A stretch of DNA of 64,000 nucleotides from DATBGO01 sp963695645 (GCA_963695645.1 CAVOHC010000012.1:1178001-1242000), one strand, 5' to 3'; numbered from the stretch's first letter, positions 1-8,681 are shown. Numbers and translations: made by a program. The notes: generated by a model from the sequence alone, not told the origin.

Positions 1-281
1 CTGTCACCGTAATGGACCCCGCGTACGCGGGGCGGTCGTTCGGGTACGCCGCGGCGGCCCGGTCCGCGGGGCTGCGGGCGAGCGTTTACCTTGGCTCATC
101 CGGCAAGCTCGGCAGGCAGCTCAAGTGGGCCAGTGGCCAAGGGGCACGCTGGTGCCTGATTTACGGCAGTGCCGAGGCTGCGGCAGATATCGTCACTGTG
201 CGCGACATGGTCAGCGGCGAGCAGACAGCGGTGCCGACTGGCGATCTTGGCGGTTACCTGGCCCGCCTGGCAGCGGGCTAG
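1..281 (+). CDS. C-terminal part of a histidyl-tRNA synthetase-like protein (truncated by window edge)
   Basis: The reading frame is already open at the first base, so the true start lies upstream. The visible 92 or so residues look like the anticodon-binding domain of class II HisRS: an alpha/beta stretch (LRASVYLGSSGKLGRQLKWA), the ARWCLIYGSAEAAADIV strand, then a VTVRDMVSGEQTAVP segment, which is the family's usual 'v.lkdl.sgeQ..v' ending. It could be full-length hisS or a HisRS paralogue; the catalytic domain is outside the window. It stops 10 bases before the Nudix gene on the same strand, so the two may be co-transcribed. Confidence 0.6.
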   Translation, partial: VTVMDPAYAGRSFGYAAAARSAGLRASVYLGSSGKLGRQLKWASGQGARWCLIYGSAEAAADIVTVRDMVSGEQTAVPTGDLGGYLARLAAG

Positions 282-291
282 GGCCACGGCG

Positions 292-771
292 GTGACGAGC
301 AATTTCATCGACCCTGACCTCTGGTACTCCGGGCTGCCAGGCGTCATCCTGGCTGCTGGGGCGCTGATCACCGATCCGGCGGGCCTGCCGCTGCTGGTCA
401 AGCCGAATTACCGGGACCACTGGGCAGTGCCAGGCGGTATCTGCGAGCACGGCGAGGCACCGCACGAGGGATGCGCCCGCGAGGTGGCCGAAGAGATCGG
501 CCTGGAACTGGTTCCCGGCCCGCTGCTGGCGATCGACTGGGCGCAGCCGCTCGGCAGGCGGCAGCGGCCGATCATGCACCTGATCTTCGACGGCGGCACG
601 CTTGACGGCGGGGACGGCATCGTGCTGCAGCGCGAGGAGCTTGACGATTTCCGGTTCACCGATGTGGCTGAGCTGGCCAGTTACCTGCCACCGCGGTTCG
701 AGGCCAGGGTCCGCGCCGCGCTGGCCGGGCGCGCGGCGGGAGCCGCCGTGTACCAGCCGGACCGCGGCTGA
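292..771 (+). CDS. Nudix hydrolase
   Basis: A 159-residue cytosolic protein that should hydrolyse a nucleoside diphosphate linked to some other moiety; the substrate cannot be read. The Nudix box is complete: GGICEHGE, seven residues, then REVAEEIGL, giving the G-x5-E-x7-REUXEEXGU pattern with its metal-binding glutamates. Upstream is GVILAAGALI, a typical first strand. I chose the GTG at 292 because the frame before it overlaps the preceding gene and carries no family features. It lies 10 bp after the HisRS-like gene and converges on lipB. Confidence 0.85.
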   Translation: MTSNFIDPDLWYSGLPGVILAAGALITDPAGLPLLVKPNYRDHWAVPGGICEHGEAPHEGCAREVAEEIGLELVPGPLLAIDWAQPLGRRQRPIMHLIFDGGTLDGGDGIVLQREELDDFRFTDVAELASYLPPRFEARVRAALAGRAAGAAVYQPDRG

Positions 772-775
772 GACG

Positions 776-1543
776 TCAGCCGACCGCGGTGCGGGCAGCC
801 GGCGCTGCCGGGCCGGCTGCCGCCGGCGGCATCAGCCCGGCGACGTCCGCGACGCTGCGCCACTGCCTGGCGCCGAGCGCATCGGCAAGGTGGGGCTGCA
901 CCATCTCGAGCGCGGCGGCGACGGTGACGGGCCGGCCCGCCTCGGCGGTCAGCGTGGTGACCGTGGCGTCCCGGATCCCGCAGGGCACTATCCGGTCGAA
1001 CCAGGACAGGTCGCAATCGCAGTTCAGGGCGAACCCGTGCATGGTCACGCCCCTGGCTATCCGGATGCCGATCGCGCCGACCTTGCGGTCTGCGGTGCCT
1101 TCGGGCCCGCCCGCGCCGCCGCGCACCCAGACGCCGGTTCGCCCGTCCACCCGGGTGGTCGCCACGCCGAACTCGGCGCAGGCGCGGATCAGCGCCTCCT
1201 CGATGGCCCGGACGTAGGCAATGACATCGACCGGCTCGCCCAGCCGGATGATCGGGTAACCCACGAGCTGACCGGGTCCGTGCCAGGTGATCTTGCCGCC
1301 CCGGTCCACGTCGATGACGGGTGCGCCAGGATCTGTCAGCGGCCGGTCCAGCCGGCTGGTCCGTTTGCCCGCCGTATACACCGGCTGATGCTCGAGCAGC
1401 AGGCAGCAGTCGGGGATGGCACCGCTCACCCGCCGTTCATGCAGGACCCGCTGCAGCTCCCAGGCGCCCGGGTAAGCGACCGCCGCCGCGCCGAATCCGG
1501 CCCGGGCGAAAACCAGTTCAGCGTCGATCTGAGTGCCCACCAC
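776..1543 (-). CDS. lipB: Octanoyl-[acyl carrier protein]:protein octanoyltransferase (lipoyl synthesis)
   Basis: LipB moves the octanoyl group from octanoyl-ACP to the lipoyl domains of 2-oxoacid dehydrogenase E2 proteins and the glycine cleavage H protein. Of 255 residues, the family blocks are EHQPVYTAGKR (51-61), RGGKITWHGPGQLVGYP (81-97), KVGAIGIRIARGVTMHG (154-170) and PCGI (187-190). The catalytic pair is Lys154 and Cys188. A low-complexity Pro/Ala tail follows residue 230. Its product is needed by SucB and, through its E2 partner, by LpdA and AceE, also in this window. No lipA is present beside it. It converges on the Nudix gene with a 4-bp gap. Confidence 0.95.
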   Translation of the reverse strand: MVGTQIDAELVFARAGFGAAAVAYPGAWELQRVLHERRVSGAIPDCCLLLEHQPVYTAGKRTSRLDRPLTDPGAPVIDVDRGGKITWHGPGQLVGYPIIRLGEPVDVIAYVRAIEEALIRACAEFGVATTRVDGRTGVWVRGGAGGPEGTADRKVGAIGIRIARGVTMHGFALNCDCDLSWFDRIVPCGIRDATVTTLTAEAGRPVTVAAALEMVQPHLADALGARQWRSVADVAGLMPPAAAGPAAPAARTAVG

Positions 1544-1652
1544 GCCAGCCTAATCGCCTGCCTGCCAGGCTGGGGAATGGCAGCGCTCAGAGTCGGCTAA
1601 GCGGTAACGACTCGCTGGCGCCTGTGGTTAGCGAGACCAGGAGGTGAGCCTG

Positions 1653-2339
1653 GTGTTCGACGAGATCCAGTTGCGGAGCATCAGCTCCGAGGAGCTGGCC
1701 AGGCTGCAGCGGGCGCTGCCGAGCCTGGGGACCCGGAACCAGCGCGCGGCGACCCGCTACGAGCGGCGGCGGACTGTCGTGCTGGCCGCCACGCTGGTGT
1801 GCTGCATCGGGCTGGCCGCCTGGACGGGCCTGCTCGCGGCGACGCTGCCGCACGATTACCGGGCCGGAGGCTGGCGCGGCACCTGGGTTGGTTTCGACAT
1901 CGCGCTGCTCGCGACGTTCGCGGCTACCGGCTGGGCGGCCTGGCGGCGCCGGCAGGTGCTGATCATCTGCCTGGTGGTGCTCGCCACGCTGCTGTGCTGC
2001 GATGCCTGGTTCGATGTCGTGCTTGACGCGCACACCAGCGGTTTCAAGGTCAGCCTGGTGACCGCCTTGGTCGTCGAGCTTCCGCTGGCACTGCTGGCGG
2101 CCACTGCTGCCCGGCGGCTGCTCAGGCTGACCATGGGGATAATCGGGCGCCGGGCGGGCTATCCGGGGCCCGCGCTGTGGCAGATACCGCTCCTTGGCGC
2201 GGGCTCGGACGGGCGCTTGCGGGATCTGCTTCCGGAGCGCAACCATGGCTTTCCGGCCAGGCTGTTGGCTGGCCGGTCTGGCCAGCAGCCCAGGTCCTGC
2301 CATCAGGAAGAGCACCGGGCGGCACCCCGCCTCAAGTAG
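1653..2339 (+). CDS. Four-helix integral membrane protein, function unknown
   Basis: The protein has a basic N-terminal cytoplasmic stretch, then four hydrophobic segments (VVLAATLVCCIGLAAWTGLLAA, GFDIALLATFAATGWAAW, VLIICLVVLATLLCCDAWF, LVTALVVELPLALLAAT) and a basic, non-conserved C-terminus. I chose GTG 1653 because an AGGAGG lies at 1639-1644, eight bases upstream. The GTG at 1644 overlaps that Shine-Dalgarno sequence. The last 8 bp overlap the convergent epimerase gene, so the true C-terminal tail may be partly accidental. I do not recognise the family with confidence. Confidence 0.7.
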   Translation: MFDEIQLRSISSEELARLQRALPSLGTRNQRAATRYERRRTVVLAATLVCCIGLAAWTGLLAATLPHDYRAGGWRGTWVGFDIALLATFAATGWAAWRRRQVLIICLVVLATLLCCDAWFDVVLDAHTSGFKVSLVTALVVELPLALLAATAARRLLRLTMGIIGRRAGYPGPALWQIPLLGAGSDGRLRDLLPERNHGFPARLLAGRSGQQPRSCHQEEHRAAPRLK

Positions 2340-3261
2340 CAGGCCCGCCGTCTCCCTGGGTGCCCGGCCGCAGCTCGGCGGCGAGCGCGCTCGCGATGCC
2401 CGCGTGCCGGAAGGTGAAGCCCGCGGCGAGAAGCCTGCGCGGCAGGACCCTCGCGCTGGCGAGCAGATCGCCGGAAAGTTCCCCCAGGGCTGCCCTGATC
2501 ACCGGGGCCGGGGCTCGCAGCAGCGCCGGGCGGCCGAGCGCCTTCGCAAGTGCCGCAGTGAAATCGGCATTGGTGACCGGCTCCGGCGCGGTGAGGTTAA
2601 CCGGGCCGTCGACGGCCGGATTCCCCAGCAAGTACCGGAGCGCACGGACCTGATCGGTGAGGGTGATCCAGCTGATGAACTGAGTTCCCGGGCCGATTCT
2701 GGCGCCGAGGCCGAGCCGGAACAGCGGGGCCAGCCGGCCGAGCATCCCGCCCTTAGGAGCCAGCACTATCCCGGTCCGCACGGTAGCCACCCGAATGCCC
2801 GCGGCGCGGGCCGGCTCCGCTGCAGCCTCCCAGTCCCTGACCAGCCCGGCCAGGAACCCGCCGCCCGCAGGGGCCGACTCATCGACCTCGCGGCCGCCGG
2901 TATCGCCGTACCAGCCGATGGCCGACCCGGAGATCAGCGTGGCCGGCGGATGGTCCATCGCCGTCAGGGCCGCGGTGAGCCCTTCGGTCGCCTGGATCCT
3001 GCTGGCGCGGAGTTCTGCCTTGCGTGCCTGCGTCCAGCGGCTGGCTGCGATCGGGGCACCTGCCAGGTTCAGGACGGCGTCGGTTCCGGCCAAGGCGGCC
3101 AGATCGATCCCGCCGCGGGCCGCCGCCGGGTCCCAGGCGATCTCCTCGCCGGCCCGCGGCGGCCGCCGGACCAGCCGGATCACCTCGTCGCCATCCCGGC
3201 GTACGGCATCGACGAACGCGGTGCCAATCAGCCCGGACGCTCCGGTGACTGCGATCCGCAT
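2332..3261 (-). CDS. TIGR01777-type NAD-dependent epimerase/SDR protein
   Basis: An extended short-chain dehydrogenase-like protein of 309 residues. The N-terminal MRIAVTGASGLIGTA is the Rossmann GxxGxxG nucleotide-binding loop. LNLAGAPIA near residue 65-75 and ISGSAIGWYGDTGG near 110-125 are signatures of the TIGR01777 (YfcH/SulA-like) subfamily, with the catalytic Tyr in GWYG. The C-terminal 60 residues, ending in LLAAGFTFRHAGIASAL, match the DUF1731 tail of this family. Substrate is unknown. Three 15-bp direct repeats sit just upstream of the ATG and could be regulatory. Confidence 0.9.
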   Translation of the reverse strand: MRIAVTGASGLIGTAFVDAVRRDGDEVIRLVRRPPRAGEEIAWDPAAARGGIDLAALAGTDAVLNLAGAPIAASRWTQARKAELRASRIQATEGLTAALTAMDHPPATLISGSAIGWYGDTGGREVDESAPAGGGFLAGLVRDWEAAAEPARAAGIRVATVRTGIVLAPKGGMLGRLAPLFRLGLGARIGPGTQFISWITLTDQVRALRYLLGNPAVDGPVNLTAPEPVTNADFTAALAKALGRPALLRAPAPVIRAALGELSGDLLASARVLPRRLLAAGFTFRHAGIASALAAELRPGTQGDGGPAT

Positions 3262-3278
3262 GGGCGCCTCCTGACTCT

Positions 3279-3323
3279 GTGTGATCCCTCTGCGTGTGAT
3301 CCCTCAGCGTGTGATCCCTCAGC
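3279..3323. repeat. Three tandem 15-bp direct repeats upstream of the epimerase gene
   Basis: The unit GTGTGATCCCTCAGC occurs at 3279-3293 (with one change, T for A), 3294-3308 and 3309-3323. The array ends 17 bp upstream of the ATG of the minus-strand epimerase gene, in its promoter or leader. It may be an operator array or a simple minisatellite; the sequence alone cannot decide. Confidence 0.8.
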
Positions 3324-3501
3324 CGATTCTCGCGCAGCGTGCCGAGCCACATGCAAGCAGTGCTCGGTGCCGGCGAAACGCAGCATCGCGGAACACCGCA
3401 CGTCACCCTCGCGCGGGCCGCTGGCCTGCTGGTTAACGGACCTCCGGCCTACTGGATTGGCGGCCTCCGGCCTGCCGTTGGGCGGGCCCCCGGCCAGCCT
3501 G

Positions 3502-5277
3502 CTAGAGGCCGAGCCCGGTCTCGAAGGCGCCTTCTTGAAGGCGGGTCTTCATCGTGGCGAGGAACCGTGCGGCGTCCGCGCCGTCCACCAGCCGGTGATC
3601 GTAGGTCAGGGCCAGGTAGACCATGGACCGGACGGTTATGACCTCACCGAGCGCCGGGTCGTCCACGACCACCGGCCGCTTGACCACAGTGCCGGTGCCG
3701 AGGATCGCCACCTGCGGCTGGTTGATGATCGGTGTATCGAAAAGCGCGCCGCGGCTGCCGGTGTTGGTCAGCGTGAACGTGCCGCCTGACAACTCATCCG
3801 GGCTCACCTGCCCGGCCCTGGTGCGCTGCGCGATGTCGGCAATCTTCCTGGCGAGCCCAGCGATGTTGAGGTCGCCCGCCTTACGGATGACCGGCACCAT
3901 CAGGCCGCGCTCGGTGTCGACGGCGATCCCCAGATGCTCGGCGTCGTGATAGGTCACCTGCGCGCTGGCGGTGTCGACCACCGCGTTCAGCCTGGGATGG
4001 ACCTTCAGTGCCTCCACAGCGGCCAGCGCGAAGAACGGCAGGAACGTGAGCTTGACGCCTTCGCTCGCCTCGAAGCCCGCCTTGGCGCGCTCCCTGAGCC
4101 TGGCGATGGCCGTGACATCCGCCTCGACCACCGTGGTGAGCTGGGCGGAGGTCTGCAGCGATTCAACCATCCGCTGCGCGATCACCTGGCGGGACCGTGA
4201 CATCCTCTCGGTCGTGCCGCGCAGGCGTGATGGCACTATGGCGGGCCGGGACTCGGCCTGGTCCGTCGGCCGGGCCGCTGCCGCCGGGCCTGGACGTACC
4301 GCGGGCCCTGGCACCCCGGCGAACTGGGGCGCGCCGGGCTGCGCAGGCGGCTGCTGATAGGGCTCCTGCGGGACGGGTCGCTGCTGCGGGTAGGGCTGCT
4401 GCTGGTAGGGCTGCTGCTGCTGGTAGGACTGCCGCGGGGCTGGCTGCTGCCCGAAGGTCGCGGCCTGCCCGCGCCGCGCTGTGGCCGCGTCAAGGACGTC
4501 CTGCTTGCGGATGCGGCCGCCGACCCCGGTGCCCGCTACCGCCGCCAGCTCGATCCCGTGCTCCGCAGCGAGCTTGCGCACTAGCGGCGTCACGTACGGC
4601 CCCTCGGGACCAGAAAAGGAAGGCTCGGAGTCGTCTGCTCGCGGCATGCCGCCCGGAGCACCCGGCTGGCTTGCCAATGCTGGTGAGCCGCCCTGGCCCT
4701 GGCCCCGAGGGACCCCAGGCTGGTAGCCAGCGGGCTGGTAGCCAGCGGGCTGGTAGCCCGGCTGCTGGTAGGGCTGCTGCTGGTAGGGCTGCTGCTGCTG
4801 GGGCTGCTGCTGCTGGGGCTGCCACGCTGCATAGTTCGGCGGGCCGGCCGGGGAATCGTCGGAGGACGGAGCGGCCACGGATCCTGCGGACGCCTGCACG
4901 AGCAGTTCCGGGCTGGCCGGTTCTGGGCTGGCCTGTTCTGGGCTGGCCTGTCCCTGGCTGGCCTGTTCCTGGCTGGCCTGCTCGGCCGGTGCCTGGGCGG
5001 CCTGGCCAGCTTTGCCGTCAGCAGCGCCGTCAGCAGGGCTTCCATCATCGATGACGGCGAGCTCAGCGCCGACGGCGACGGTCTCGTCCTCAGCGACCGT
5101 GATCCCGCGCAGGATTCCCGAAACCGGCGACGGGATCTCGGTGTCGACCTTGTCCGTTGAGACCTCGAGCAACGGCTCGTCGGCCTCGACGCGGTCGCCC
5201 TCCTGCTTCAACCAGCGCGTGACAGTGCCCTCGGTGACGCTTTCGCCGAGCTGGGGCATGGATACCGAGACCGACAT
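3502..5277 (-). CDS. sucB: Dihydrolipoyllysine-residue acyltransferase, E2 of 2-oxoacid (2-oxoglutarate type) dehydrogenase
   Basis: A 591-residue E2. One lipoyl domain occupies residues 2-78, with the lipoyl lysine Lys43 in STDKVDTEIPSP. Next comes a long linker rich in Gln, Pro, Ala and Tyr (about 80-215, including QASPE-type pentapeptides and YQPAG repeats), then a peripheral-subunit-binding domain (VTPLVRKLAAEHGIEL...VGGRIRKQDVL, about 230-265) and a second PQ-rich linker. The catalytic acyltransferase domain ends in DHRLVDGADAARFL, with His about 561. lpdA lies just upstream on the same strand, so they look like an operon. AAGGAG precedes the ATG by 11 bp. A general E2 role is certain; the 2-oxoglutarate assignment rests on the lpdA neighbour and overall likeness. 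Confidence 0.92.
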   Translation of the reverse strand: MSVSVSMPQLGESVTEGTVTRWLKQEGDRVEADEPLLEVSTDKVDTEIPSPVSGILRGITVAEDETVAVGAELAVIDDGSPADGAADGKAGQAAQAPAEQASQEQASQGQASPEQASPEPASPELLVQASAGSVAAPSSDDSPAGPPNYAAWQPQQQQPQQQQPYQQQPYQQPGYQPAGYQPAGYQPGVPRGQGQGGSPALASQPGAPGGMPRADDSEPSFSGPEGPYVTPLVRKLAAEHGIELAAVAGTGVGGRIRKQDVLDAATARRGQAATFGQQPAPRQSYQQQQPYQQQPYPQQRPVPQEPYQQPPAQPGAPQFAGVPGPAVRPGPAAAARPTDQAESRPAIVPSRLRGTTERMSRSRQVIAQRMVESLQTSAQLTTVVEADVTAIARLRERAKAGFEASEGVKLTFLPFFALAAVEALKVHPRLNAVVDTASAQVTYHDAEHLGIAVDTERGLMVPVIRKAGDLNIAGLARKIADIAQRTRAGQVSPDELSGGTFTLTNTGSRGALFDTPIINQPQVAILGTGTVVKRPVVVDDPALGEVITVRSMVYLALTYDHRLVDGADAARFLATMKTRLQEGAFETGLGL

Positions 5278-5365
5278 GGCGTTCCGTTACTCCTTCTTCT
5301 TCAGCTTCGGCGCTCACGGTTGCCCGTGCCTGGCCGCCGCCCCCGCCGCACGGGCAGGGTCACGG

Positions 5366-6742
5366 TCATGAGTGGGCGTGGAGCGGCTTTCCTGCGAGCG
5401 CGAGATGCGCCTCGCCGATCGCCTCGGACTGGGTCGGATGCGGATGGATGAGCTGGGCCACCTCAGCGGGCACCGCCTCCCAGTTGTAGATCAGCTGTGC
5501 TTCGGCGATCAGCTCTCCGACCCGGGCGCCGACAAGATGAACGCCGAGCACCGGGCCGCCGCCCGCGGTCGCGATGACCTTTGCCGCGCCCTGTGTCTGC
5601 AGGATCTGGCTCTTGCCGTTGCCAGCCAGGTCATAGGTGAATTCGGTTGTCTCGATGCCCCGGTCAGCGGCGATCGCTGAGGTGATGCCGACCGACGCCA
5701 CCTCGGGACTGCTGTAGGCCACCCTCGGCACGCCGTCGTAGTCGATCGGCGTGACAGGCAGGCCGGCCAGGCGCTCGGCGACCATGATCCCCTCGGCAAA
5801 TCCCGCATGCGCCAGCTGCGGTCCCGGGGTGAGGTCACCCACCGCCGAGATGGTCGGGACACTCGTCTGGCAATACTCGTCGACAGTTACAAAACCGCGC
5901 TGCACCGCAATGCCCGCTTCCTCGTAACCCAGGCCGGCCGAGACCGGGCCGCGGCCGACCGCGACGAGGAGCAGCTCAGCGTCGATCGTCGCGCCGCCTT
6001 CCAGCGAGACGGTGACGCCGGCGTTGGTCTCCTTGACGCCCTCGAACCTGGCCCCGAGCTTGAAGCCGATACCGCGGCGCCGGAACGCGCGCTCGAGCAG
6101 CTTCGAGCTCGACTCCTCCTCGGGCGGCAGCAGGTGGGGCAGCATCTCGACGATCGTGACCTCGGTCCCGAATGAGCGCCACACGCTCGCGAACTCGACC
6201 CCGATCACGCCGCCGCCGAGGATGACAGCGGAGGCCGGCACCCGGTCGAGTTCCAGGGCGTGATCACTGGTGATCACGCGCTCGCCATCGATCTCCAGGC
6301 CGGGCAGGCTGCGTGCCTGCGATCCGGTAGCGAGCACCACTTGCGCGCCCTCGATCAGCGTGTCCCCGACCTGGACTGCGGTGGGCGACACCAGCCTTCC
6401 CTCGCCCTCGATGACATCAATGTGCCTGCTGCCGACCAGCCCGACCAGACCCTTCCACAGCCTGGTGACGACCTTGTCCTTGTAGGCGTTGACCCCGGCC
6501 ATGTCGATGCCGTCCAGACTGGCCCGCACCCCGAAGGACTCGCTCTCCCTGGCCTGGTCCGCGATCTCCGCGGCATGCAGTAGCGCCTTGGTCGGGATGC
6601 AGCCACGGTGCAGGCAGGTGCCGCCGATCTTGCCCTGCTCGATGAGCGCGACCCGCTTACCGAGTTCGGCCGAACGCAGCGCGCACGCGTAACCGCCGCT
6701 GCCGCCGCCGAGGATGACGATGTCGTAGCCGCTATCAGCCAC
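5366..6742 (-). CDS. lpdA: Dihydrolipoyl dehydrogenase (E3)
   Basis: The FAD/NAD disulfide reductase that reoxidises dihydrolipoyl-E2. FAD site DIVILGGGSGGYACA (7-21), redox disulfide GGTCLHRGCIP with Cys43 and Cys48, NAD site ILGGGVIGVEFASVW near 185, second FAD motif TISAVGDLTPGPQLAH near 305, and C-terminal HPHPTQSEAIGEA carrying the catalytic His-Glu pair. Length 458 is normal. GTG start with AAGGAG 8 bp upstream. It is followed by sucB 88 bp downstream on the same strand and can serve all 2-oxoacid complexes of the cell. Confidence 0.96.
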   Translation of the reverse strand: MADSGYDIVILGGGSGGYACALRSAELGKRVALIEQGKIGGTCLHRGCIPTKALLHAAEIADQARESESFGVRASLDGIDMAGVNAYKDKVVTRLWKGLVGLVGSRHIDVIEGEGRLVSPTAVQVGDTLIEGAQVVLATGSQARSLPGLEIDGERVITSDHALELDRVPASAVILGGGVIGVEFASVWRSFGTEVTIVEMLPHLLPPEEESSSKLLERAFRRRGIGFKLGARFEGVKETNAGVTVSLEGGATIDAELLLVAVGRGPVSAGLGYEEAGIAVQRGFVTVDEYCQTSVPTISAVGDLTPGPQLAHAGFAEGIMVAERLAGLPVTPIDYDGVPRVAYSSPEVASVGITSAIAADRGIETTEFTYDLAGNGKSQILQTQGAAKVIATAGGGPVLGVHLVGARVGELIAEAQLIYNWEAVPAEVAQLIHPHPTQSEAIGEAHLALAGKPLHAHS

Positions 6743-6825
6743 CTGAAACGCTCCTTGTCCGGTGGGCCCGAGCCGGCTTAGCGCCGCCTGGCCCGGGGGC
6801 CCGATGTCCCGTTTTTGCTTCGTAC

Positions 6826-8472
6826 CTACAGCTGCCCGTCCGCGACGTCCATAGCCACCTGGATGAGGGTCCGCGCTGCCGCTCCGGTCCCGCCCTTGGC
6901 CGTGTACCCGTACGGCTCACCGCCATGGAACGCGGGCCCTGCGATGTCCAGATGTGCCCAACGAACCCCGTCGGGGACGAATTCCCGCAGGAACAATCCG
7001 GCGACCAGCATGCCGCCGGATGAGTCGGGCGGCACGTTGGCGAGATCCGCCACTGTGGAGTCCAGGCCCTTCTTGAGCTCCTCGGGCAGCGGCATCGGCC
7101 AGGCCGCCTCGCCCGCCCGGCGGGCCGCGGCCACGATCTGCTCGCGCACCGCATCGTCGTTCGACATCACCGCGTACATCCGCTGGCCAAGCGCGATGAC
7201 CTGGGCCCCGGTCAGGGTGGCGACGTCAACGAGCAGGTCGGGCGAGTCGGTCGCGGACCTGGCCAGGGCGTCGGCGAGGACGAGCCGGCCCTCGGCATCG
7301 GTGTTCAGCACCTCGACGGTCTTGCCGCCGTAGATGGTGATCACGTCGGACGGGCGCTGCGCGTTGCTGCCCGGCATATTCTCCGCCAGCGCCAGGTAGC
7401 CGATGACGTTGACCGCCGGGCGCAACGTGGCGATTGCCTGCAGGGCGGCGAGTACCGCCGCCGCACCGCCCATATCGGACTTCATGGTCTCCATCGACTT
7501 GGGCGGCTTGAGTGACAGGCCGCCCGAGTCGAAGGTGATGCCCTTGCCTGCGTAGACAACCGTCTTGGTGGCATCCGGATGCGCGTAGCTGAGCCGGACC
7601 AGCCGGGGCAGGTGCGCGGAGCCCTGGCCGACGCCGCTGATCCCGCCGTATCCGCCGTCGGCGAGCGCGTGCTCGTCCAGCACCTCGACGCCGAGTCCCG
7701 ACGCCGCAGCGACCCGCTGCGCCTCGGCGGCGAAGCTGGCCGGGTAGAGGTGCGCAGGAGAGGTGTTCACCAGGTCGCGTACCAGCGTCACCGCGTCGCC
7801 GATTACCTGCGCGCTGGCCACGCCTGCTGCCGCGGCCTCGTCCCTGGCCAGCAGCGTCAGCTCGATGGCCTGCCGCTGCCCATCGCCACGGTAACGGCTG
7901 AAGACGTACCCGCCGAGCAGGGCACCGAGAGCGACGGCCTCGGCCTCGGCCTGGTCGCGGGCGGGCAGCGCGAGCGCGATCCGGCGGGCCTGCCCGGCGG
8001 TGTTGGCCTGCCCCGCGGTGTTGGCCTGCCCCGTGGTGTTGGCCTGCCCCGTGGTGTTGGCCTGCCCCGCGGTGTTGGCCTGCCCGGCGGTGTTGGCCCG
8101 GACGGCGGTGTTGGCCCGGACGGCGGTGTTGGCCCGGACGGCGGTGTTGGCCCGGACGGCGGCTCCCGCGGCACGGCGCAGGGCCTCACCGCTGAACTCC
8201 GATGGGCTGCCGTTGCTGGCGCCGATGCCAACGGCCGTGATCAGCGGCGCGGCAAGGCGGTCAGCCGATGCGATCTTGGTCACTTCCTCCGCCTTGCCGG
8301 TGGCGCCGAGCGCGGCGAGCGTCGCCGTGAGACTGCCGCCGAGCGCGGCGTCGATATCCTCGGCACCTGGCGCGGGCACCGGGCCATCAGGACCCTGGAT
8401 AACCCCGATGATGATTGTGTCAGCCCTGACATCGCGTGGGGGCGCCTGGCTGGTGAGAAGCGTGGCGGTCAC
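6826..8472 (-). CDS. pepA: Leucyl aminopeptidase (M17 family) with a hexapeptide repeat insertion
   Basis: A cytosolic metallo-aminopeptidase that removes N-terminal residues from peptides. The C-terminal catalytic half is canonical: GKGITFDSGGLSLKP (metal Lys/Asp), METMKSDMGGAAAVL and NTDAEGRLVLADAL. At 548 residues it is longer than usual because the poorly conserved N-terminal domain carries about ten hexapeptides, four AVRANT followed by six A/T-G-Q-A-N-T-like units (about residues 103-162), encoded by an 18-bp minisatellite. GTG start. lpdA and sucB follow on the same strand. Confidence 0.94.
   Translation of the reverse strand: MTATLLTSQAPPRDVRADTIIIGVIQGPDGPVPAPGAEDIDAALGGSLTATLAALGATGKAEEVTKIASADRLAAPLITAVGIGASNGSPSEFSGEALRRAAGAAVRANTAVRANTAVRANTAVRANTAGQANTAGQANTTGQANTTGQANTAGQANTAGQARRIALALPARDQAEAEAVALGALLGGYVFSRYRGDGQRQAIELTLLARDEAAAAGVASAQVIGDAVTLVRDLVNTSPAHLYPASFAAEAQRVAAASGLGVEVLDEHALADGGYGGISGVGQGSAHLPRLVRLSYAHPDATKTVVYAGKGITFDSGGLSLKPPKSMETMKSDMGGAAAVLAALQAIATLRPAVNVIGYLALAENMPGSNAQRPSDVITIYGGKTVEVLNTDAEGRLVLADALARSATDSPDLLVDVATLTGAQVIALGQRMYAVMSNDDAVREQIVAAARRAGEAAWPMPLPEELKKGLDSTVADLANVPPDSSGGMLVAGLFLREFVPDGVRWAHLDIAGPAFHGGEPYGYTAKGGTGAAARTLIQVAMDVADGQL
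7987..8166. repeat. 18-bp in-frame minisatellite inside pepA, ten units
   Basis: Ten contiguous 18-bp units run from 7987 to 8166 without indels. Units 1-6 are of the GGCCTGCCCCGCGGTGTT type and units 7-9 of the GGCCCGGACGGCGGTGTT type; unit 10 ends in GGCTCC. All keep the reading frame and add a hexapeptide each on the minus strand. Two homogeneous sub-arrays suggest recent unit duplication. Confidence 0.95.
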
Positions 8473-8576
8473 GCTCTGAGCCTAGTGCCTCGCCGGTCTG
8501 GCCGATCACCGGCTGTTCAGCCTTGCGCAACAGCGGTCCCGAGGGCGCCGCGCTAAGCCCCGGGCAAAAGCTGACA

Positions 8577-8613
8577 GTAACAGTCGTTACCTTACGATGA
8601 TGACAGCCGTTAC
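8577..8613. promoter_or_regulatory. Paired ACAGYCGTTAC sites in the pepA / membrane-operon divergent region
   Basis: ACAGTCGTTAC at 8580-8590 and ACAGCCGTTAC at 8603-8613 are direct repeats with starts 23 bp apart, about two helical turns. The first also lies in a GTAAC-N4-GTTAC inverted repeat (8577-8590). They sit between the divergent pepA and the membrane-protein gene at 8682. Likely operator half-sites; the regulator is unknown. Confidence 0.4.
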
Positions 8614-8681
8614 ACTGAGCATGTTGGGGCGAGGATCGCGCGAGTGCAGGCGTCCTCCTGGGGACCTAGGCAGGAGAGGTC

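Noticed and set aside
602..1600. 332-codon plus-strand frame opposite lipB
   Set aside because: Shadow of lipB and the Nudix gene; no motif and improbable composition.
2194..3789. 531-codon plus-strand frame across the epimerase and sucB end
   Set aside because: Shadow frame crossing two real genes on the other strand.
7987..8166. CRISPR-like array
   Set aside because: The units are contiguous 18-mers with no spacers, in frame inside pepA, with no cas genes.
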